Origin: Fidelibacterota bacterium
GTDB taxonomy: Bacteria > Fidelibacterota > Marinisomatia > Marinisomatales > TCS55
Reading direction: 5' to 3'
Assembly (NCBI GenBank): GCA_022561485.1
Contig: JADFRD010000016.1
Coordinates: 1-34,446, forward strand
DNA length: 34,446 nt
Made by a program: the position numbers and the translations under genes. Positions within the stretch are counted from its first letter, which is position 1, and the number at the start of each line of letters is the position of its first letter. The notes beneath the pieces are model-generated. The model did no database searches and was not told the DNA's origin. It saw nothing but the letters and a program-made list of their open reading frames with translations. Of the stretch, positions 32,301 through 34,446 are shown in pieces.

Positions 32301-34446
32301 GCTCAAATTTTCTCCGGTACCGGCGCCAACAATAACTTCCCAAAAGACATCAACGTCTACTAACGGATTATCAAACGTATCGATGAGCGCTGTTTCAATT
32401 TCGATGGTGGCAACATCTGCAGAAAGATTAATTTGTGCATCCGTTAGCTCAGACGGCATGGTCAAGTTATAAATATCATCCGGTATAATGGTCACAAGAG
32501 CGCTTTGATGAATGCCGGTTCCAGACACTGCTTGGACGCGGACTTGATCGCCAACGGATAAACTGTTTCCAGTTGGGTCTGTCGCGAGTGTTACACCCAC
32601 AGTGCCAATATTCGTTGCGGATGTTGTTTCATTCAATGAAAATCCATCACCATTTCCGGAAACGGATATAATACTCCATTCAACTGTTTCTCCATCAGAA
32701 ACCAAATTGCTGAATTGATCAAAGATGCTCGCTCCAAAATCCAATGAATCAAATTGCGTCATGGTCATATCTATTTGTTCATTCACAAAAACAGAATCGG
32801 GGTTACCCGGCACCACCTTAAAATATCCACTTTGAGTATTTGTCGCGTTTTCATCAACTCTTATTGAATTCAAATCACCGGTGGTTGTAGATGTAAAGAA
32901 TGTATTACTTGTACGTCCCCGAAGATCGGCTCCTGTAGTATTATCGTTGGCAAAAGAGCCATTCTGCAATCCGGCATTGCCCCACTGAACTGTTGGATTG
33001 GTCATATAATGACCGATAGAATTAAATACTTGTGCTTGGACTTCCAGCCCTGTTCCAACAGATGAGCTCGTGTCTGGGCTGACGAGTATCGTATCATTAA
33101 CAGCAGGAAATAAAACTGAAATAGAACCGGAAGAATATCCGGTTTGATCATGATAAAAACTGCCTGCGTCAGCAAAAGTATAATCGGGGTCAATCCAATT
33201 TTCTGTCGTATCCAGATCAATGGCCGTAGCAGAACTCAATAAGGTGAAATCGCCATTGGCATAATCCATAAATTGTGTAGTATCGCTCGTAAATGACCCC
33301 ACACTGATCAATGTGCCGATGCCTGACGTCGTCCCTTCTAAAATTGAAAAATTCAATAACACTGTACCACTGTTTACTTCAAGAGATATTGAATTATCAT
33401 TTCCTGCAATGGTGATATGGTTTAGTGTTGCATCGCCATTAACGGTCAACGGAACATATGCAGCTTCTACATCCTGAATTAACATGTAGGCAAATGTATC
33501 ATTTTCATTCCGCCCGGCGGTTCCAGTATTAATAATAACACCGCCATACGTAGAATCCGGATCCGTACAGAGGAACATCACCGGGTTGCCGGGATCACCG
33601 CTGGCGGCCATGACACCGTTTATCGTTAATGTAACTCCAGGATTGAAATATACAATTGCACCAGGTTCTACAAATAACGTATCATTCTCGCCCAAAGTAA
33701 AATCATCCGTAACAACAGCTGATTCATCTTCTGTAATAATAATATTTCCGGTAGATGTGTCGGTTAAAAATTCTCGAATTAACGGAAACGCACCCATATC
33801 TACAATTGTACTATCGTTATCATATGCAGATGTTGAATCTCCTGTGTCAATACAGGGGCTTTGGATATTGAGCCTGAAATTACCGTTTGAAGCATCCAGA
33901 AATAACGGATTATCACTAATGTTACCTGTGCCCGGGTATTCACCTTCAACAGCTGAATAGGTGATCACAGGGGAACCAAATGTGGCTGTAGCATTACTCC
34001 AAATAATTGAATTGGTTGCCGAAACAACACCTGTTGAATTATCATAAATACCGGTTGCATTGCCGTATATGGTCATATTAAACATATAGGCATTGGCTGT
34101 ATTGTTGATTGTTACACCGGCAGAGTTCGTGATCAACAGGTTGTACATGGTTACCACTGCATCATTGTTGATTTGCAGGGCATCGCCGGTGCCATTGATG
34201 TTCGTCAAATGTAAATCGTATAAGGCAGGATTACCGCCTGTAATCTCAAAAAACCCATCGATCGTTACATCATCCGGCATACCGCTGTTACCAACGAAAA
34301 GGATATCTTTACCCCAGTTGTTTAATGATTCATCATAATTCCCGGGTAAAATCCTTACTTCATCATCATAAATCCCATGGTCTGTTGCATATTGAATTGT
34401 CCTGAAAGGATTGGCCTGTGTTCCCATGTTGGCCATGACATAATCA
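29334..34446 (-). CDS. Giant secreted beta-helix / Ig-like protein with type IX sorting domain, 5' end outside window
   Basis: At least 1700 residues, with no stop before the right edge, so the signal peptide and true start are probably outside. Residues about 1-230 and 240-450 (numbered from the ATG at 34436) look like right-handed parallel beta-helix units (ANPFRTIQYATDHG, DVTIDGFFEITGG, NPLFLDASNGNFRLNIQSPC). About 450-960 hold invasin/Big-1-like domains (DQFSNLVSDGETVEW, DQFGNAVADGTPVIW). About 980-1290 contain fibronectin- and Ig-like repeats (PPAAVENISITP, DSAGNETVTSNP). The C-terminus has YSISQNYPNPFNPQTSILIT and VYNILGEEV, the type IX sorting signal. An unusual Arg/Lys/Gly-rich patch lies near residues 770-808. 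It is probably a surface or extracellular adhesin-like protein; the ligand is unknown. Confidence 0.88.
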   Translation of the reverse strand, partial: DYVMANMGTQANPFRTIQYATDHGIYDDEVRILPGNYDESLNNWGKDILFVGNSGMPDDVTIDGFFEITGGNPALYDLHLTNINGTGDALQINNDAVVTMYNLLITNSAGVTINNTANAYMFNMTIYGNATGIYDNSTGVVSATNSIIWSNATATFGSPVITYSAVEGEYPGTGNISDNPLFLDASNGNFRLNIQSPCIDTGDSTSAYDNDSTIVDMGAFPLIREFLTDTSTGNIIITEDESAVVTDDFTLGENDTLFVEPGAIVYFNPGVTLTINGVMAASGDPGNPVMFLCTDPDSTYGGVIINTGTAGRNENDTFAYMLIQDVEAAYVPLTVNGDATLNHITIAGNDNSISLEVNSGTVLLNFSILEGTTSGIGTLISVGSFTSDTTQFMDYANGDFTLLSSATAIDLDTTENWIDPDYTFADAGSFYHDQTGYSSGSISVLFPAVNDTILVSPDTSSSVGTGLEVQAQVFNSIGHYMTNPTVQWGNAGLQNGSFANDNTTGADLRGRTSNTFFTSTTTGDLNSIRVDENATNTQSGYFKVVPGNPDSVFVNEQIDMTMTQFDSLDFGASIFDQFSNLVSDGETVEWSIISVSGNGDGFSLNETTSATNIGTVGVTLATDPTGNSLSVGDQVRVQAVSGTGIHQSALVTIIPDDIYNLTMPSELTDAQINLSADVATIEIETALIDTFDNPLVDVDVFWEVIVGAGTGENLSADSTLTDANGTASVILNTSTVAGSNYQVRAWVTESSLLRSLGYGTADQPFTLTSPGQQGARTTLPATINEQRGKKGAPKGIRHLTNLRGVKGGRNSGGEIQVVNGSRNISLPVTINPVYQVNNLDREAIFDLYDTTAVILVVPGVTAAVNLPPDSVDVLLGDQFQISANVFDQFGNAVADGTPVIWEILPFNNYVRIENSDAETMNGEATIDLLIEQNAPWEFDFVVQLTSEGITSATGPINIHDITPPAAVENISITPAVWTQTNEFIIAWDNPGGQHAPIAGAYYRIDAETEVYEAETNISTLAISLPVEAASTIKVWLQDNAGNSEENNAITTIAKWDNTSPQAFNVTAPLEAWYNTPTLRFEWDASSDATAGLQYYELTIDGNVYQQDPDSTAINIPDAFAAGTHSWTISAFDSAGNETVTSNPQTFNVDFTAPTIAHNPVLEGTENTTATITASFNDNASGIEVAELYFRKGGEIQWQAPVDMKTLNTYQIASSFVTSDGVEYYIYSRDIAGNEIYKPVQGYYSISVTITGTGLSSADRWPTGIPNGSAVSSYQLLSLPGQAANATPTDILVDDLTAYDDTKWRFFTYSNNGWKEFATINTIDPGVGYFLIVKDAGFNITTGQTRTVETNTDFIINFTVGEWVMLGNPFDFDIPLANVMIDDTTSLTGDPNFYTYDGSNGWVQASMLEPWKGYVYKSATANQLQIKPRKSNGGLAKIIDQEIVLMEKEWLVDIKARNGLGVDELNTVGVMVNALDEYDKMDAFEPPMLPGGISLRMNNNGWAQNADLYTKDIRSIKEDGEYWDMEVVAEDDKHNTYLYFEGIEDIPAEFDVFVIDMTLGIAQDLRWKPVYRYADSNPESINNIRFIAGTKEFLKANNAGVDLYPDRYSISQNYPNPFNPQTSILITLEDMATVDLIVYNILGEEVTRIIDNELRPAGYHNMIWKGLNKDGKRVASGVYFYTTRIRGASGNMILNKTNKMIMVK

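Overview
The window is AT-rich, densely coding bacterial DNA. Two C-terminal sorting domains of the type IX secretion type (a YPNPFNP motif followed by a VYNILGEEV module) point to the Fibrobacterota-Chlorobiota-Bacteroidota (FCB) superphylum or a neighbour such as Marinimicrobia/Neomarinimicrobiota, Calditrichota or Ignavibacteria. That placement is inference; no rRNA or tRNA gene was seen.

Left part, + strand (1-16596). The tail of a thiolase is followed by three overlapping genes for a molybdenum hydroxylase. Its FAD subunit carries the four-cysteine insertion of 4-hydroxybenzoyl-CoA reductases. A small ribbon-helix-helix/MazF toxin-antitoxin pair with a palindromic operator comes next. 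Then come shikimate-pathway genes (aroC, aroK-aroB-aroQ) and a histidine operon: hisG-hisD-hisC-HAD phosphatase-hisB-hisH-hisA-hisF-hisI, ending in a cysteine-synthase-like gene. In front of hisG lies a leader peptide with five consecutive His codons and a strong intrinsic terminator, which reads as a transcription attenuator. The HAD gene between hisC and hisB is the obvious candidate for the otherwise missing histidinol-phosphatase. hisE is not in the window.

Middle (16597-17479). A convergent, essentially non-coding stretch holds a structured inverted repeat, a frameshifted antitoxin remnant on the - strand and pieces of dispersed palindromic repeats.

Right part, - strand (17480-34446). 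carA and carB are separated by a four-member cassette: ABC ATPase, ABC-2 permease, a GyrI-like pseudogene with an internal deletion, and a LolA-fold lipoprotein. Direct copies of a composite dispersed repeat flank the cassette. Repeat sequence has become coding at the 3' ends of carA and the ATPase gene and supplies the stop codon of the lipoprotein gene. A second, GC-rich palindromic element sits in frame inside carA, and another copy lies inside a copy of the first repeat. Further along are a CHASE2 adenylate cyclase, a FecR-domain protein, an orphan sorting-domain fragment and a very large secreted beta-helix/Ig-like protein that runs off the right edge.

The strongest leads are the his attenuator, the his-operon HAD phosphatase, and the repeat families that are remodelling gene ends and the carAB locus.
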